Assembly (NCBI GenBank): GCA_963788085.1
Contig: CAWBFS010000007.1
Coordinates: 124,001-188,000 of the forward strand
Source of the DNA: AP-15 sp963788085
GTDB taxonomy: Bacteria; Pseudomonadota; Alphaproteobacteria; ATCC43930; CGMCC-115725
Direction: 5' to 3'
DNA length: 64,000 nucleotides
Shown here: in pieces, positions 55,332 to 64,000 of the stretch
How positions within the stretch are numbered: the stretch's first letter is position 1
Layout: each line of letters begins with the position of its first letter
The notes under the pieces: model-generated
Told to the model about the DNA's origin: nothing
Databases searched by the model: none
Seen by the model: the letters and a program-made list of their open reading frames with translations, nothing else
Translations under genes and position numbers: made by a program

Positions 55332-57626
55332 CTAAAGTCCGTTGGGGTTCGCCAACCCGGGAGAGCCCTTACGCTGAAGCTGCTGCGGGACGAGCCCGGC
55401 ATTGATCAGCTGATTGCGCAGATCCTCGGTCAGCGCGCGGGCATCGCGCTGATCGTGCACGACGTGCGGGGTAATCAGCACGAGCAGTTCCGTCCGCATG
55501 CGCTGATTGCTTTGGGTTGAAACCAGCGCTCCGAGAATCGGGATGTCCTTGAGGAAGGGTATGCCGGTGTTATTATTCCCGGTGTTGTCTCGGATCAGAC
55601 CGGCCATCCCGACGGTCTGGCCATCCTGCACAGCCACCCGCGTTCGGAATATCTGATCGTTGAAGGTTGGCGAGCCTTGGACCGTGTTCGTCGCCGCCGC
55701 CGCGACATCGCTGACTTCTTGGGCGATGTCGAGGGAAACGAGCCCGCCGGAATTGACGCGGGGCGTGACCTGCATGATGACGCCCGTCGAATGATAGTCG
55801 ACGCTGTTGACGACCGGCGCCCCGGCCGCGATCGTGCTCGTCGCGGTCCCGGTCAGCACCGGCACCTGCTGGCCAACCTGAAGGCGTGCCGGCTCGTTGT
55901 CGAGCACCATTACCTGAGGCGCCGAGAGGACCCTGACCTTGCTGACGCTGGCCAGCTGCGCGAGCGCGACGTTCGGGGCTTTACTCAGGATGAAATAGGG
56001 CGAAGTGGAAGGGTAGGTCAGGTCGCCGAGATTAGGGATCGGGGGAGCGGTCGTCCCCGAGGGCCCCAAAGTAAAAGCGACGTGGTCGGCCTTGAAGTAG
56101 AATTGCGTGCCGTATTGCAGCGAATCATTGAGGTCCACCTCGGCGATCGTCGCCTCGATTAGCACCTGGAGCGGGATTATATCGATCTTGCGCAGCATCC
56201 CCTCGACCACCGCGTATTCGCTCGGCGTCGCATAAATCAACAGTGCGTTGTTGCGCCGGTTGGCGATAATACGCATGCGGTTCTCGGGCCCCGCGCCGCC
56301 TGGCCCGGTCTCGGTCGACAATGGCTCGGTGGCGGGAGGCGCTGCCTCGGCCGTTGCCGTCGGCTGGGGAATCCCGGCACCCAGGCCACCCGCGGCCCCG
56401 GCACCTCCAGCCGCGCCCGGCAGACCCGTAGTGACGCCGGCCCCTCCGCCGGCCCCCCCAAGGCCTGCCGTGGAGCCTTGCCCACCGAAACCCGTGGTGC
56501 CGCCCCCTGGTGAGCGTCCGCCTCCAATAGTCAGCTGCTCGGCGCCGGGCGCAGTGGTCCCCGGTGGGCCGGGGGTCGGAGCGACATTGCGCGGCGTGAA
56601 CGCACGCTGGAGGAGGTTCTCGAGATCGGCACTCTGGCCGTTCTGTACGTAATAGACATGCCAGGCCCGCGCGGTCGCGTCCTCGAGCTCGTTCGTGAGC
56701 CTGAAGAATCGTCTTGCGGCATCGATGTAGCGGGGCTGCGACGACACGACGAGAACAGCATTGACCCGATCCATCGGAACGACGCGCACGATGCCGCCGA
56801 GAGCGCCTTCGGCCTGAGCCTGCAGCACCCGCTCGAACTCGCTGGCCCGCTTTGCGGGATCGCTGTCGCCGACCGGAAAGAGGGCATAGGACTGACCGGC
56901 CAGGATGTCGATGTCGAAAGCTCGGATGAGACCGACCAGGGTCTGGCGGACCGCGGCGTCCCCGGAAACGATTATCGCGTTGGGCGCTGGGTCGGCGGCA
57001 ATTTTCCCGCCCTCTGCAACATAAGGTTCGAGCACCTTGGCAAGATCCTTGGCCGAGGCGTAGCGCAGCGGCACGACCTGGGTACCGGCGCCGATTGCAT
57101 TCGCGCCGGGTACAAGGTTACGGGTCGCGCCGGCGGGCAACGGGACCACGGCGTAAACTCCATTCCGTTCGACCAGCGTCGCACCGTTCGCGTTGAGCAA
57201 GGTTTCGAGCGTCGGTAGCAAGGCCGAACGCTGCATCGGGGTGCCGGTCTCGATCGATCCGGTGCCGTGCACGTTAGGGTCGATCGTGTAGTTCAGGTTT
57301 AGCGTGGTCCCGAGTATGGTGCGTGCGATTTCCCGGATGTCGGTGTCGACAAAATTTAGGGTCACATCGCCGGCCTGAGTGGCGGTCGCGCCCGGACCCG
57401 GCGGTGGTACCACGGGTACCGCTGCAGCGCCGGAGGCGACAAAGGGACGTTGCCGGCTGCGATCGGTAGGGATCGCACTGTTTACTCTAGGTTCCGCAGC
57501 TTGCAAGCTGCTCGGCTGCTCCAGCGGCTCCAAACCCGGCTGCGCCGGCAGCTGCTGACAGTCGGCCAGCATGACGGCCGCGGCGACCAGGGCGAGCGGT
57601 CGAATGGAACGTCCAGGGGCCGACAT
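55332..57626 (-). CDS. gspD: GspD, type II secretion secretin
   Basis: 764 aa. Signal peptide with lipobox VMLADC (Cys23), so it is a lipoprotein secretin. N0 domain (VTLNFVDTDIREIARTILGT), N1-N3 domains (ASAKDLAKVLEPYVAEGGKI, VVPMDRVNAVLVVSSQPRYI), a Gly-rich loop inside N3 (about residues 370-440), then the secretin core with VLSAPQVMVLDNEPARLQVG and VAVQDGQTVGMAGLIRDNTG. Forms the outer-membrane channel. ATG shares one base with the TAA of the gene upstream. Confidence 0.93.
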   Translation of the reverse strand: MSAPGRSIRPLALVAAAVMLADCQQLPAQPGLEPLEQPSSLQAAEPRVNSAIPTDRSRQRPFVASGAAAVPVVPPPGPGATATQAGDVTLNFVDTDIREIARTILGTTLNLNYTIDPNVHGTGSIETGTPMQRSALLPTLETLLNANGATLVERNGVYAVVPLPAGATRNLVPGANAIGAGTQVVPLRYASAKDLAKVLEPYVAEGGKIAADPAPNAIIVSGDAAVRQTLVGLIRAFDIDILAGQSYALFPVGDSDPAKRASEFERVLQAQAEGALGGIVRVVPMDRVNAVLVVSSQPRYIDAARRFFRLTNELEDATARAWHVYYVQNGQSADLENLLQRAFTPRNVAPTPGPPGTTAPGAEQLTIGGGRSPGGGTTGFGGQGSTAGLGGAGGGAGVTTGLPGAAGGAGAAGGLGAGIPQPTATAEAAPPATEPLSTETGPGGAGPENRMRIIANRRNNALLIYATPSEYAVVEGMLRKIDIIPLQVLIEATIAEVDLNDSLQYGTQFYFKADHVAFTLGPSGTTAPPIPNLGDLTYPSTSPYFILSKAPNVALAQLASVSKVRVLSAPQVMVLDNEPARLQVGQQVPVLTGTATSTIAAGAPVVNSVDYHSTGVIMQVTPRVNSGGLVSLDIAQEVSDVAAAATNTVQGSPTFNDQIFRTRVAVQDGQTVGMAGLIRDNTGNNNTGIPFLKDIPILGALVSTQSNQRMRTELLVLITPHVVHDQRDARALTEDLRNQLINAGLVPQQLQRKGSPGLANPNGL

Positions 57627-58276
57627 TACCGCTGCTGGCGCAGCCGCGCTGGCCGCGGCAGCGCGCCGGGAGTATTGACAGGGAGACCTTGAGGCGGCAG
57701 CGCGACCGCCGGGCCCGCGCCCGGCACTGGAACGCGCGGCCTGCCGGCAGCCGGCGGGATTGGCACTCGCCCGCCGGGTTGACCGGTCGGCGGTTGCACA
57801 GTCGGCGCGGCTAAATTTGGATCGAGCTTTGGCTGCAAGGTCTTGCTTCCGCCCGGGCCGCTCAACGAGACTTCACGGGGCGTGATGCTCTCGATCCGCC
57901 AGCCGCTTACAGCGTCGCCTTCGGCGACCTTCAGCGGCTTGTCGCCGCTGACCGCGAAGATTGCGAGGCGGCGGCCCGGCGTCGTAACGATCCCTGTCAG
58001 CCTCGCATCGGTGAGATCGGAATCGCCTGCAGCTCCACCGGGAGCGTCTTGAGGAGGCCGCCGCGTGCTGCTGAAGAGTGGTCGAGCGAGAGCGGTCGCA
58101 ACCAGCTCCTCAGGTCTCGGGTTCTGCCGCCGAGTTATTGGGCTCGCCGCGTCGGACCGCGCCGCCTGGGCGACCACCTCATCCTCCGCCCCGGCGGGAG
58201 CAAACTCCATTATTAGGATCGCGCCGAACAGCAGGCATCCCCCAGCCAGCAACAATAGCACGAGGCGATCGATCAT
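57626..58276 (-). CDS. GspC/GspN-like inner-membrane clamp protein of the secretion system
   Basis: 216 aa. One N-terminal membrane helix (LVLLLLAGGCLLFGAILIME), then a small HR-type domain: VATALARPLFSSTRRPP and LTGIVTTPGRRLAIFAVSGD followed by the VAEGDAVSGWRIESITPREV pattern typical of GspC homology regions. A Pro-rich tail follows. GspC links secretin to the inner-membrane platform. No PDZ domain. Overlaps gspM (ATGA) and gspD. Confidence 0.75.
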   Translation of the reverse strand: MIDRLVLLLLAGGCLLFGAILIMEFAPAGAEDEVVAQAARSDAASPITRRQNPRPEELVATALARPLFSSTRRPPQDAPGGAAGDSDLTDARLTGIVTTPGRRLAIFAVSGDKPLKVAEGDAVSGWRIESITPREVSLSGPGGSKTLQPKLDPNLAAPTVQPPTGQPGGRVPIPPAAGRPRVPVPGAGPAVALPPQGLPVNTPGALPRPARLRQQR

Positions 58277-58851
58277 TGCTTGACCGCCACCGATTTTTCG
58301 CCGTCACGGTAAGCGTAAACATCCAGACCGGCATCGAGCCCCGCAGCCGCCGGCGTGCCGGGTCGCCGCAGCACTCCGTGAATATGCAGATTGTCGATCA
58401 CCAGAGGCGGTGTGGCAGACTCGAGTTTGGCGAGGAATTTGACCAGCGTCTCGTAGGATCCGCTGAGGACGTAGCGCAGTGCGATGCGGCGATATCCCGA
58501 GCGCGCTTCGGCCGGAAGGCTTTCGGTGCTGCCGATCGTCGCGCCGGCGGAGGCGGCGAGTTCCTCTATGCGGCTTTGCAGAGTGGCCGCAGCTATCGCA
58601 TCGCTGGCACCCTCCAAAGTGATCTTGCGTGTGCCGGCAGCCGCACGCAGTTGCTCGACTCGGGCGCGTAGCGTCGGCAGCTCGTCCGCAGCGGCGCGCA
58701 GCCGCGGCACCAGCATCCGCCGATTCTCCAGCACGACAGCCCGCTCCGCGTAGAGTCCGAGCAACGGCGAGACGACCAGGAGATAAACGCCGCCCAGCGC
58801 GACGATCAGCAAGCTCAGCGCCAAAAACTGGCCCCGCCGGCCGGTCGGCAT
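58273..58851 (-). CDS. gspM: GspM, inner-membrane platform protein
   Basis: 192 aa from ATG 58851. A short cytoplasmic MPTGRRGQF, one membrane helix (LALSLLIVALGGVYLLVVSP), a coiled segment (VVLENRRMLVPRLRAAADEL) and a ferredoxin-like periplasmic domain ending in DVYAYRDGEKSVAVKQ. This is the GspM/PilO-type layout. The frame stays open upstream through gspL because gspL changes frame. Confidence 0.82.
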   Translation of the reverse strand: MPTGRRGQFLALSLLIVALGGVYLLVVSPLLGLYAERAVVLENRRMLVPRLRAAADELPTLRARVEQLRAAAGTRKITLEGASDAIAAATLQSRIEELAASAGATIGSTESLPAEARSGYRRIALRYVLSGSYETLVKFLAKLESATPPLVIDNLHIHGVLRRPGTPAAAGLDAGLDVYAYRDGEKSVAVKQ

Positions 58852-58865
58852 AGTGGTAAACGAGG

Positions 58866-59904
58866 CTACGGCCTGACCTCCGCGTTGATCGTGAAAAGCT
58901 CGGCCCGCAGGGCCTCGAGCCGGGTCACGGGTGCGGAAAATCCGGGATTTCGGAACTCGGGATCGGCGGCAAGCGCTCCGATCAACCGGGCGGCCCCGGC
59001 AGAACGGCCGCTCAGCGTCAGTTTCCGTTGTCGCAGCTCCATCTCGGTCAGGTAGGTATCGTCTGGCAGAACGCGGGTCGTGGCCGCCAATACGACTAAT
59101 GGCCGCCCGGCCTTGTCGCGCTCGCTTTCGATAAAACCGGCATTGCCCGACAGGCGATCGATATCCTGGCGCAGGTTGTCGGCCTCCGCGGCCGCGTCTC
59201 GGGCGGCCGCGACTTGAGAATTGAGAGACGACAAGGTCAGCTCCTGGCGTGCGAAGGGTGTTACCACGGCGGCGATTCCGAGATGCCGCGCAGCATGCGG
59301 CTGCCGGCCAGAGCAGGCGATGCGAGGTGTGATGCTTACGAGTTCCGTCCCCGTTGAGCGGCAGGTAACCCCCTTTGTCCGGACCGCCGGCAATCTCCAC
59401 CCGTCTCGGCCGAATTCCGACCGCAGCAAGATCGGTGAGCAGCGGGTCGAGGCTCGCTTTCGGGACCAGCCAGAGGCGCACCGACAACCGCCCGTTCTGT
59501 CGGTCGGCCTCGATAATTCGATGGTTCCAGTAGAGTTCTTCCGCCGTGAACGGGGTCTCGCGGTCCATCTCGAAAGCGAGCGCTTGGTCGAGCTCTCGTT
59601 CGGCAGCAAGCGGAAGGCTGACGGTCTTGCCCAGCACATCGGCCTCGCCGAGGCGAAGCACCGTGGTCTTGCTCGCCATGCGAGGCAAGTCGGCCATACC
59701 GATCGCTCCGAGAGCAAAATGGCCGAGCGGGCTCTCCTTGCCGTTATGGCGCTGATCCACGGCAACAGCTTCGACCCCCTGCCCCAAGGGGCCGATCGGA
59801 GTAACCACCAGCGCATCGCCGGTGCCCAGCGCGGATCGGCGCAATTCCTGCGGCAGTAAGTCCGCAAGCTGTGCGCACCACCAGGCAAAGAACTCGCGTA
59901 ACAT
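58866..59904 (-). CDS. gspL: GspL/PilM-PilN-like platform protein, one frameshift
   Basis: About 346 aa. Starts MLREFFAWWCAQLADLLPQE. The N-terminal actin-like part shows ERELDQALAFEMDRETPFTA, typical of GspL. Near 59345 the frame shifts, where GDGT joins ELVSITPRIACSG. The C-terminal part has a helix, a coiled coil (VAAARDAAAEADNLRQDIDR) and a ferredoxin-like end (RKLTLSGRSAGAARLIGALA). Bridges the GspE ATPase to GspM. Confidence 0.85.
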
Positions 59905-60143
59905 GATCCGAGACCGTAGCCGATCGAAATCCCGCCCGCACCGCCGCCGCTCGCAATCCTGCAGGACAGCAGCGGTACAGAGGCTCTCCATCCCTCCGTT
60001 TGCTGCCCCACAGAAGATTTTCTGAATATGGCTCGATCAAGGCGAGTTCGCCGGGGAATGCCGGATGAGCCGCAGCAAATAAGGGGCGAGGCGCAGCAAC
60101 GCCGGCGCGCGCCGGGTAGTATAACGCGAATCGGCCGCAGATC
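59905..60143. other. Gap inside the secretion operon, no gene seen
   Basis: 240 bases between gspJ and gspL on the minus strand. Codon use shows no convincing frame. In many systems gspK lies here; in this locus gspK is at the operon's end instead, so this gap may mark where it was lost or moved. Confidence 0.45.
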
Positions 60144-60770
60144 TTACGACTGAGGAGCGGCTATCAAATCTGGAAAGCGGCGTCGGTCGTTTTCGCCGAA
60201 GACCAGCCGGATCCGGATGAGTTCTGGAATCGCCGCGCCGTCCCACTGTGTTTGCCACCCCGTTTCCTGCCCGGAAGGAGAGGTACCCCAATAAGCGAGA
60301 TCGAGCCGCTCGACATTGCCCACTAATTCGGTTTCGGTGGGTGGGGTGGCCGCGGCGGTCGACAGCTCGTGGCGATGCGGGGTCCAACGCAAGACGAGCC
60401 GGCCGCGGCTCAGCTCGAGCGTAATATCGGCGCGCTGGGTGGTTCCGAGCCCGGTGGGCAGATCGCCGACGAAGGACAGGCTGGTTGCGCCGCCTTTCAG
60501 CTCCTCGCCACCCGCGCCCCCGGCGGCCGGGCCGAAAGAAGGTGGTGGCGCGATCCCGCTCAGCAGGGCTCGGAGAATGCGCGCGGCGGCATCGAGCTCG
60601 GCGGTTTCGCCCACCCGCCGAGATTGCGCCTCCCAGAGTGTGAGCCCGGTGCGCACGCCTTGCGCCAAGCCGATTGTCAGGAAGCCGAGCACCGTCACGA
60701 CGACGACCATTTCGAGCAGAGTGAACCCACCCTGCCGGGCGAAGGTGAGGTCGTTCGCCGGCGGCCTCAC
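60144..60770 (-). CDS. gspJ: GspJ, minor pseudopilin
   Basis: 208 aa. Prepilin site RQGG-FTLLEMVVVVTVLGFLTIG with Glu at +5, then a soluble domain with LRALLSGIAPPPSFGPA, VGNVERLDLAYWG and ELIRIRLVFGENDRRRFPDL, the usual end of GspJ. Overlaps gspI by 4 bases. Confidence 0.85.
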   Translation of the reverse strand: MRPPANDLTFARQGGFTLLEMVVVVTVLGFLTIGLAQGVRTGLTLWEAQSRRVGETAELDAAARILRALLSGIAPPPSFGPAAGGAGGEELKGGATSLSFVGDLPTGLGTTQRADITLELSRGRLVLRWTPHRHELSTAAATPPTETELVGNVERLDLAYWGTSPSGQETGWQTQWDGAAIPELIRIRLVFGENDRRRFPDLIAAPQS

Positions 60771-61171
60771 CGGCTCGTTCCTGCGGTGCCGAGACGCAAT
60801 GTTCTCAGCACCACCGATCGGTCGCCCTCATGTCCGCGCCACGAGATTGCGACCTCGACATTGAACAAGGTGGTGGTAGCCGTCGATACGCCGTCTTGCG
60901 CCAGGGACTGCCGTGAGGTCAGCGGCGAGACGCGAAGCGCCCAGCGATAGCCGCCGCCATCATCTCCGGTAAATTCGCCCTCGACCAACGCGGCGTCGCG
61001 CCCGACCGCCGCGAGATGCGACTGCGCGCGCTGAACAGCCTCCTCGGCCCGCGCCGCGGTGTCCACAGCAAAGAGCCCGCCGCTTCCCGCCCGAAACAGC
61101 CCCACCAAGGCCAACCCGGCGATTGCCAAAGCGACGACGACCTCGAGCAGCGTGAAGCCGTTGTTCCGCAT
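60767..61171 (-). CDS. gspI: GspI, minor pseudopilin
   Basis: 134 aa from ATG 61171, giving the short leader MRNNG and FTLLEVVVALAIAGLALVGL with Glu at +5. Then a typical ARAEEAVQRAQSHLAAVG helix and a small beta domain ending LRTLRLGTAGTSR. The frame extends upstream to 61195, but the shorter leader matches the family. Confidence 0.85.
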   Translation of the reverse strand: MRNNGFTLLEVVVALAIAGLALVGLFRAGSGGLFAVDTAARAEEAVQRAQSHLAAVGRDAALVEGEFTGDDGGGYRWALRVSPLTSRQSLAQDGVSTATTTLFNVEVAISWRGHEGDRSVVLRTLRLGTAGTSR

Positions 61172-61178
61172 CGCGCAG

Positions 61179-61655
61179 TCAGCGCACATCGGCAACGCTC
61201 ACCCTCCCGGTCAGCCAGTCGACGCCGACGGCCATGCGCTGCTGGCCGTCGGCAAGCGCAATCCTGCCCCCAGTGGAACTGCCGTCCGGGTTGAAACGGA
61301 TGTCGCCCACACTGGCTCCGCGGTTTTCGCCGATGATTGTCAGAAGCTCGATCGAGAGATTGGCTGGCAAGCGGCGCTCCGCCCCCGCGCCGACACGATA
61401 GACGTGGCCGGTCACGTCGAGATCGAAGGGGACTTGACGATTGCTCGCTATCGCCTCCGACCGCGCCAGCCGCAGCCCCGAGGCGAGCTCGGAGGCCACC
61501 CCCCTGAGCCCGAGTCCACTGCTCCACGGAGGTTTGTAACCGGTAACGAGAACCAGCGCCAAACCGAGAATGGCAAGAGTGACGATGACCTCGATCAGAG
61601 TAAAGCCGCTACGGCGATTCAGATCGGGCCGGGAGCCTCTACACCGCCAAATCAT
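61179..61655 (-). CDS. gspH: GspH, minor pseudopilin
   Basis: 158 aa. Leader ending RRSG, then FTLIEVIVTLAILGLALVLV with Glu at +5. Mature part has ASELASGLRLARSEAIASNR and IRFNPDGSSTGGRIALADGQ, the FxxDGsstGG signature of GspH/FimT. Start overlaps the end of gspF by 17 bases. Confidence 0.88.
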   Translation of the reverse strand: MIWRCRGSRPDLNRRSGFTLIEVIVTLAILGLALVLVTGYKPPWSSGLGLRGVASELASGLRLARSEAIASNRQVPFDLDVTGHVYRVGAGAERRLPANLSIELLTIIGENRGASVGDIRFNPDGSSTGGRIALADGQQRMAVGVDWLTGRVSVADVR

Positions 61656-62862
61656 TGAGGCTCAGCATTGCTGTCAGCAGGGCGCTGACAATCCCAGCGA
61701 CGGCGAGACCCATCGCAATCGTGATCATCGGGACCGCAAGCGCGACGAGGCGCTGCATCATCAAGCGCGCTTGCTCGTCGTGGATATCGGCAGCCTTGAG
61801 CGCCATCGACGATAGCTGCGCGGCCTCCTCACCGAGTTGCAGCAGGTGGATGGTCCGCGCCGGGAATACGCCGGCGGCGGCGAGCGGCCGGGCGAGGCCG
61901 CCGCCGCCCTTTGCGCCAAGTGCTGCCGCTTCGACAGCGGCCGCGGCGGCGAGATTGCCGAGCGCATCCTTAGCGATGCCGAGGGCCGAAATCAACGGGA
62001 CGCCATTCTGCAACAGGCTGCCGAGCGTGCGGGTGAGCCGCGCCGCGAGAGTCTCACGCAATAACCCGCCAGCCACCGGCAAACGCAGCAGCACGCGATC
62101 GACCTTCAGACGGTAGGCAGGCCGCATCAATAGCTGCCGCGCGATCAACCCGCCGGCCAAAAGCGCCAGGAACAGCCAGGGCGCCAAGGCGCCGACGACC
62201 GTCCCAACGGTCATCAGCACCCGGGTCGCAGCGGGCAGTTCGGCGCCGGCCTGCTCAAAAATCGGCGTAAATTGCGGCAGCACGTAATCGAGCAGCAGCA
62301 CGATCGAGCCGATCGCTGCGACTATCAGCAGCGCCGGATAGATCAGCGCCGAACGCAGATTGGCGCTGAGGCTGCGCTCGCGCTCGAGGAGGGTCGCCAG
62401 GCGGTCGAGCGTCGCCGGTAAGGTGCCGCCCGCCTCTCCGGCTCGCACCAGGCCGACATAGAGCTTGGAGAAGCTTCGCGGTTCGGCGGCGAGGGCGGCG
62501 GCGAGCGAGCTGCCGGAACGCACCTTGTCGCGCACATTGCCGAGAATTCCCCGGGCCCGGGCATTGCGGGTGTTTTCCACGACGAAACGCAGCGCGCGAT
62601 CGAGATCCTGCCCCGCCCCCAGCATGATCGACAGCTCGCGGGTGACCTCGCCGAGCGAGGCCTTGTCGAGACCGCGGCTGCGGCCGAGTTCGATCTGCAA
62701 GAAGTCGGCCCAGCCGCCGCGCCCCGCGGCCAAATCGGCACGCAGTACGATCTGCCCTTGACGCTGCAGCCGCTCGACGACTGCCGCTCGATCCGGCGCC
62801 TCCATCACGCCGCGGGCGACATCACCGCCGGGATTTACCGCCGACCAGCGAAAGGACGGCAT
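61639..62862 (-). CDS. gspF: GspF, inner-membrane platform protein
   Basis: 407 aa from ATG 62862, one base after the gspE stop. Two homologous cytoplasmic domains, each followed by membrane helices: KLYVGLVRAGEAGGTLPATL in the first, RTIHLLQLGEEAAQLSSMAL in the second, and helices SALIYPALLIVAAIGSIVLL and LVALAVPMITIAMGLAVAGI. Standard GspF/PilC. Confidence 0.92.
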   Translation of the reverse strand: MPSFRWSAVNPGGDVARGVMEAPDRAAVVERLQRQGQIVLRADLAAGRGGWADFLQIELGRSRGLDKASLGEVTRELSIMLGAGQDLDRALRFVVENTRNARARGILGNVRDKVRSGSSLAAALAAEPRSFSKLYVGLVRAGEAGGTLPATLDRLATLLERERSLSANLRSALIYPALLIVAAIGSIVLLLDYVLPQFTPIFEQAGAELPAATRVLMTVGTVVGALAPWLFLALLAGGLIARQLLMRPAYRLKVDRVLLRLPVAGGLLRETLAARLTRTLGSLLQNGVPLISALGIAKDALGNLAAAAAVEAAALGAKGGGGLARPLAAAGVFPARTIHLLQLGEEAAQLSSMALKAADIHDEQARLMMQRLVALAVPMITIAMGLAVAGIVSALLTAMLSLNDLAV

Positions 62863-62863
62863 C

Positions 62864-64000
62864 CTAGGCCTCACTCCGGATGCAGCGCACGACCTCCTCG
62901 ATCGTGGTATCGCCTTCGATCACCGCGAGCAGGCCGTTGTCGAAGATCGGACGCATGCCTTGTTCGACCGCGGCGCGCTCGATCGCGGCGTCGTCGGCGC
63001 CCTCGAAGATCAGACGGTCGATCGCCCTGTTCGGTACGAGGAGCTCGGCGATGGCCCGCCGGCCGCGATAGCCGGTGCCGCGGCAGGCGGGGCAGCCTTT
63101 TGGATGAAAAAGGGTGATCGCCTCGGCCGGACGCGAGGCGTTCGAGGCCGAGCCGTTCGATCAGAGCCGACGGCGCCTGATCGGGTGTTTTGCATACCGG
63201 ACAGAGCCGGCGGACAAGCCGCTGCGCCAGGACCGCCTTCAGTGTCGCGGTCATCAGATAATCCTCGAGCCCCATGTCGCGCAGGCGCGTCATCGTCGCC
63301 GCCGCCGAGTTCGTATGGATGGTCGACAGCACGAGATGGCCGGTCAGCGCTGCCTGCACTGCGATCTGCACGGTTTCGAGATCGCGGATCTCGCCGATCA
63401 TGATGACGTCGGGATCCTGCCGCAGGATCGAGCGCAACAGGTTCGCGAAATTGAGCCCGATCTGCGGCTTTACTTGGATCTGGTTGATGCCGGTCAGCTG
63501 ATACTCGATCGGGTCTTCGACGGTTACGACATTGCGCGCCACCGTGTTCAGCTTGAGGAGGCCGGTGTAGAGCGTCGTCGTCTTGCCGCTGCCCGTCGGT
63601 CCCGTTACCAGCACCATGCCATTCGGCAGATCGAGCGCGCGTTCAATTCCTTGCCTGATGTCGGCAGGCAGACCGAGCTTGGCATAGTCGAACTCGACGG
63701 CGGTGCGGTCGAGGATCCGCAATACGACCTTTTCGCCGTGCAGCGAGGGGACCGTCGATACCCGAAAATCGATCTCGTGGCCGCGCACCGTCAGCTTGAT
63801 ACGGCCATCCTGCGGCAGCCGGCGTTCGGCAATGTCGAGCCGCGCCATGATCTTGATGCGCGAAATCACGGCGGCTTGCAGCCGCGCCGGCGGCGGCTCG
63901 ACCTCGTGCAGCACGCCGTCATAGCGATAGCGTATCCGTAGCCGGTCCGGAAACGGCTCGAGATGAACGTCCGAGGCGTGCGTTTCGACGGCCCGCGCGA
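62864..64000 (-). CDS. gspE: GspE, secretion ATPase (5' part beyond window, one frameshift)
   Basis: The 3' 380 codons are in the window. Seen: DVHLEPFPDRLRIRYRYDGV, Walker A VTGPTGSGKTTTLYTGLLKL, Asp box VEDPIEYQLTGINQIQV, Walker B DPDVIMIGEIRDLETVQIAV, His box VLSTIHTNSAAATMTRLRDM, and a four-Cys zinc site (RLCPVCK and GCPACRGTGYRGR). The second Cys pair is reached only after a frameshift near 63118. Stop TAG at 62864-62866. Hexameric ATPase that drives the pseudopilus. Confidence 0.92.

Noticed and set aside
1..64000. tRNA genes, rRNA genes, prophage or complete insertion sequences
   Set aside because: I looked for conserved tRNA arms, rRNA blocks, transposase DDE motifs and phage structural genes and saw none; only recombinase fragments are present.

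Overview
This is a high-GC stretch of an alphaproteobacterial chromosome. The cell-division and wall gene order, the rnpB type, PmtA-like and Psd-like lipid genes, the tandem-repeat mraZ leader and the REP-like palindromes fit Hyphomicrobiales or a related order. I cannot place it closer from sequence alone. One feature colours the whole window: about a dozen otherwise well-conserved genes, including essential ones (murF, feoA, feoB, gspL, gspE), carry single-base frameshifts, while neighbours are perfectly open. Many of these breaks are therefore more likely to be consensus errors than real pseudogenes. I annotate such genes as one interrupted CDS and reserve 'pseudogene' for copies that are also truncated, deleted or scrambled.

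Layout. 1-7150 (minus strand): the division and cell wall cluster mraZ-rsmH-ftsL-ftsI-murE-murF-mraY with translationally coupled junctions, led by five ATGGG repeats at exact 10-bp spacing. 7217-7630 (minus): RNase P RNA. 7815-12355: an NHL beta-propeller protein, a cyclase-family hydrolase and feoAB with a Fur-like palindrome. 12450-16750: a scrambled accessory zone. It holds an inverted duplication of a serine-recombinase remnant around a perfect 32-bp palindrome, an AT-richer gene with a nucleoside-deoxyribosyltransferase/TIR-like domain, and an AEC transporter bracketed by two polysaccharide-deacetylase remnants, one with an internal inversion. 16750-21493: a TIGR04282-type glycosyltransferase and pqiBCA.

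21500-30800: two tandem AraC-family paralogues followed by envelope genes (two OmpA-like lipoproteins, small exported proteins, an ABC membrane domain with no ATPase, a decayed antiporter and an interrupted sulfatase). At least five transcription units in this zone, and pqiBCA just before it, are preceded by the same short motif (core TGCCGAA-N3/4-NATAG). This looks like a private regulon and is the most interesting signal I found. 30843-42016: PQQ beta-propeller dehydrogenase, formylglycine-generating enzyme, SDR, two more sulfatases, membrane proteins, a methyltransferase and an outer-membrane barrel, with a 165-bp MITE-like element inside. The formylglycine enzyme is the known activator of Cys-type sulfatases, so these genes plausibly act together on sulfated substrates.

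42571-48179: a lipid and envelope group (PmtA-like methyltransferase, phosphatidylserine decarboxylase, GT4 glycosyltransferase, class III aminotransferase). 48256-53825: omega-transaminase, a TPP enzyme coupled to an unrecognised protein made of two tandem copies of one domain, and NDH-2. 53966-64000: a type II secretion locus with gspE-F-H-I-J-L-M-C-D-K on the minus strand and gspG alone on the plus strand, converging on gspK. gspE runs off the right edge and mraY off the left edge.
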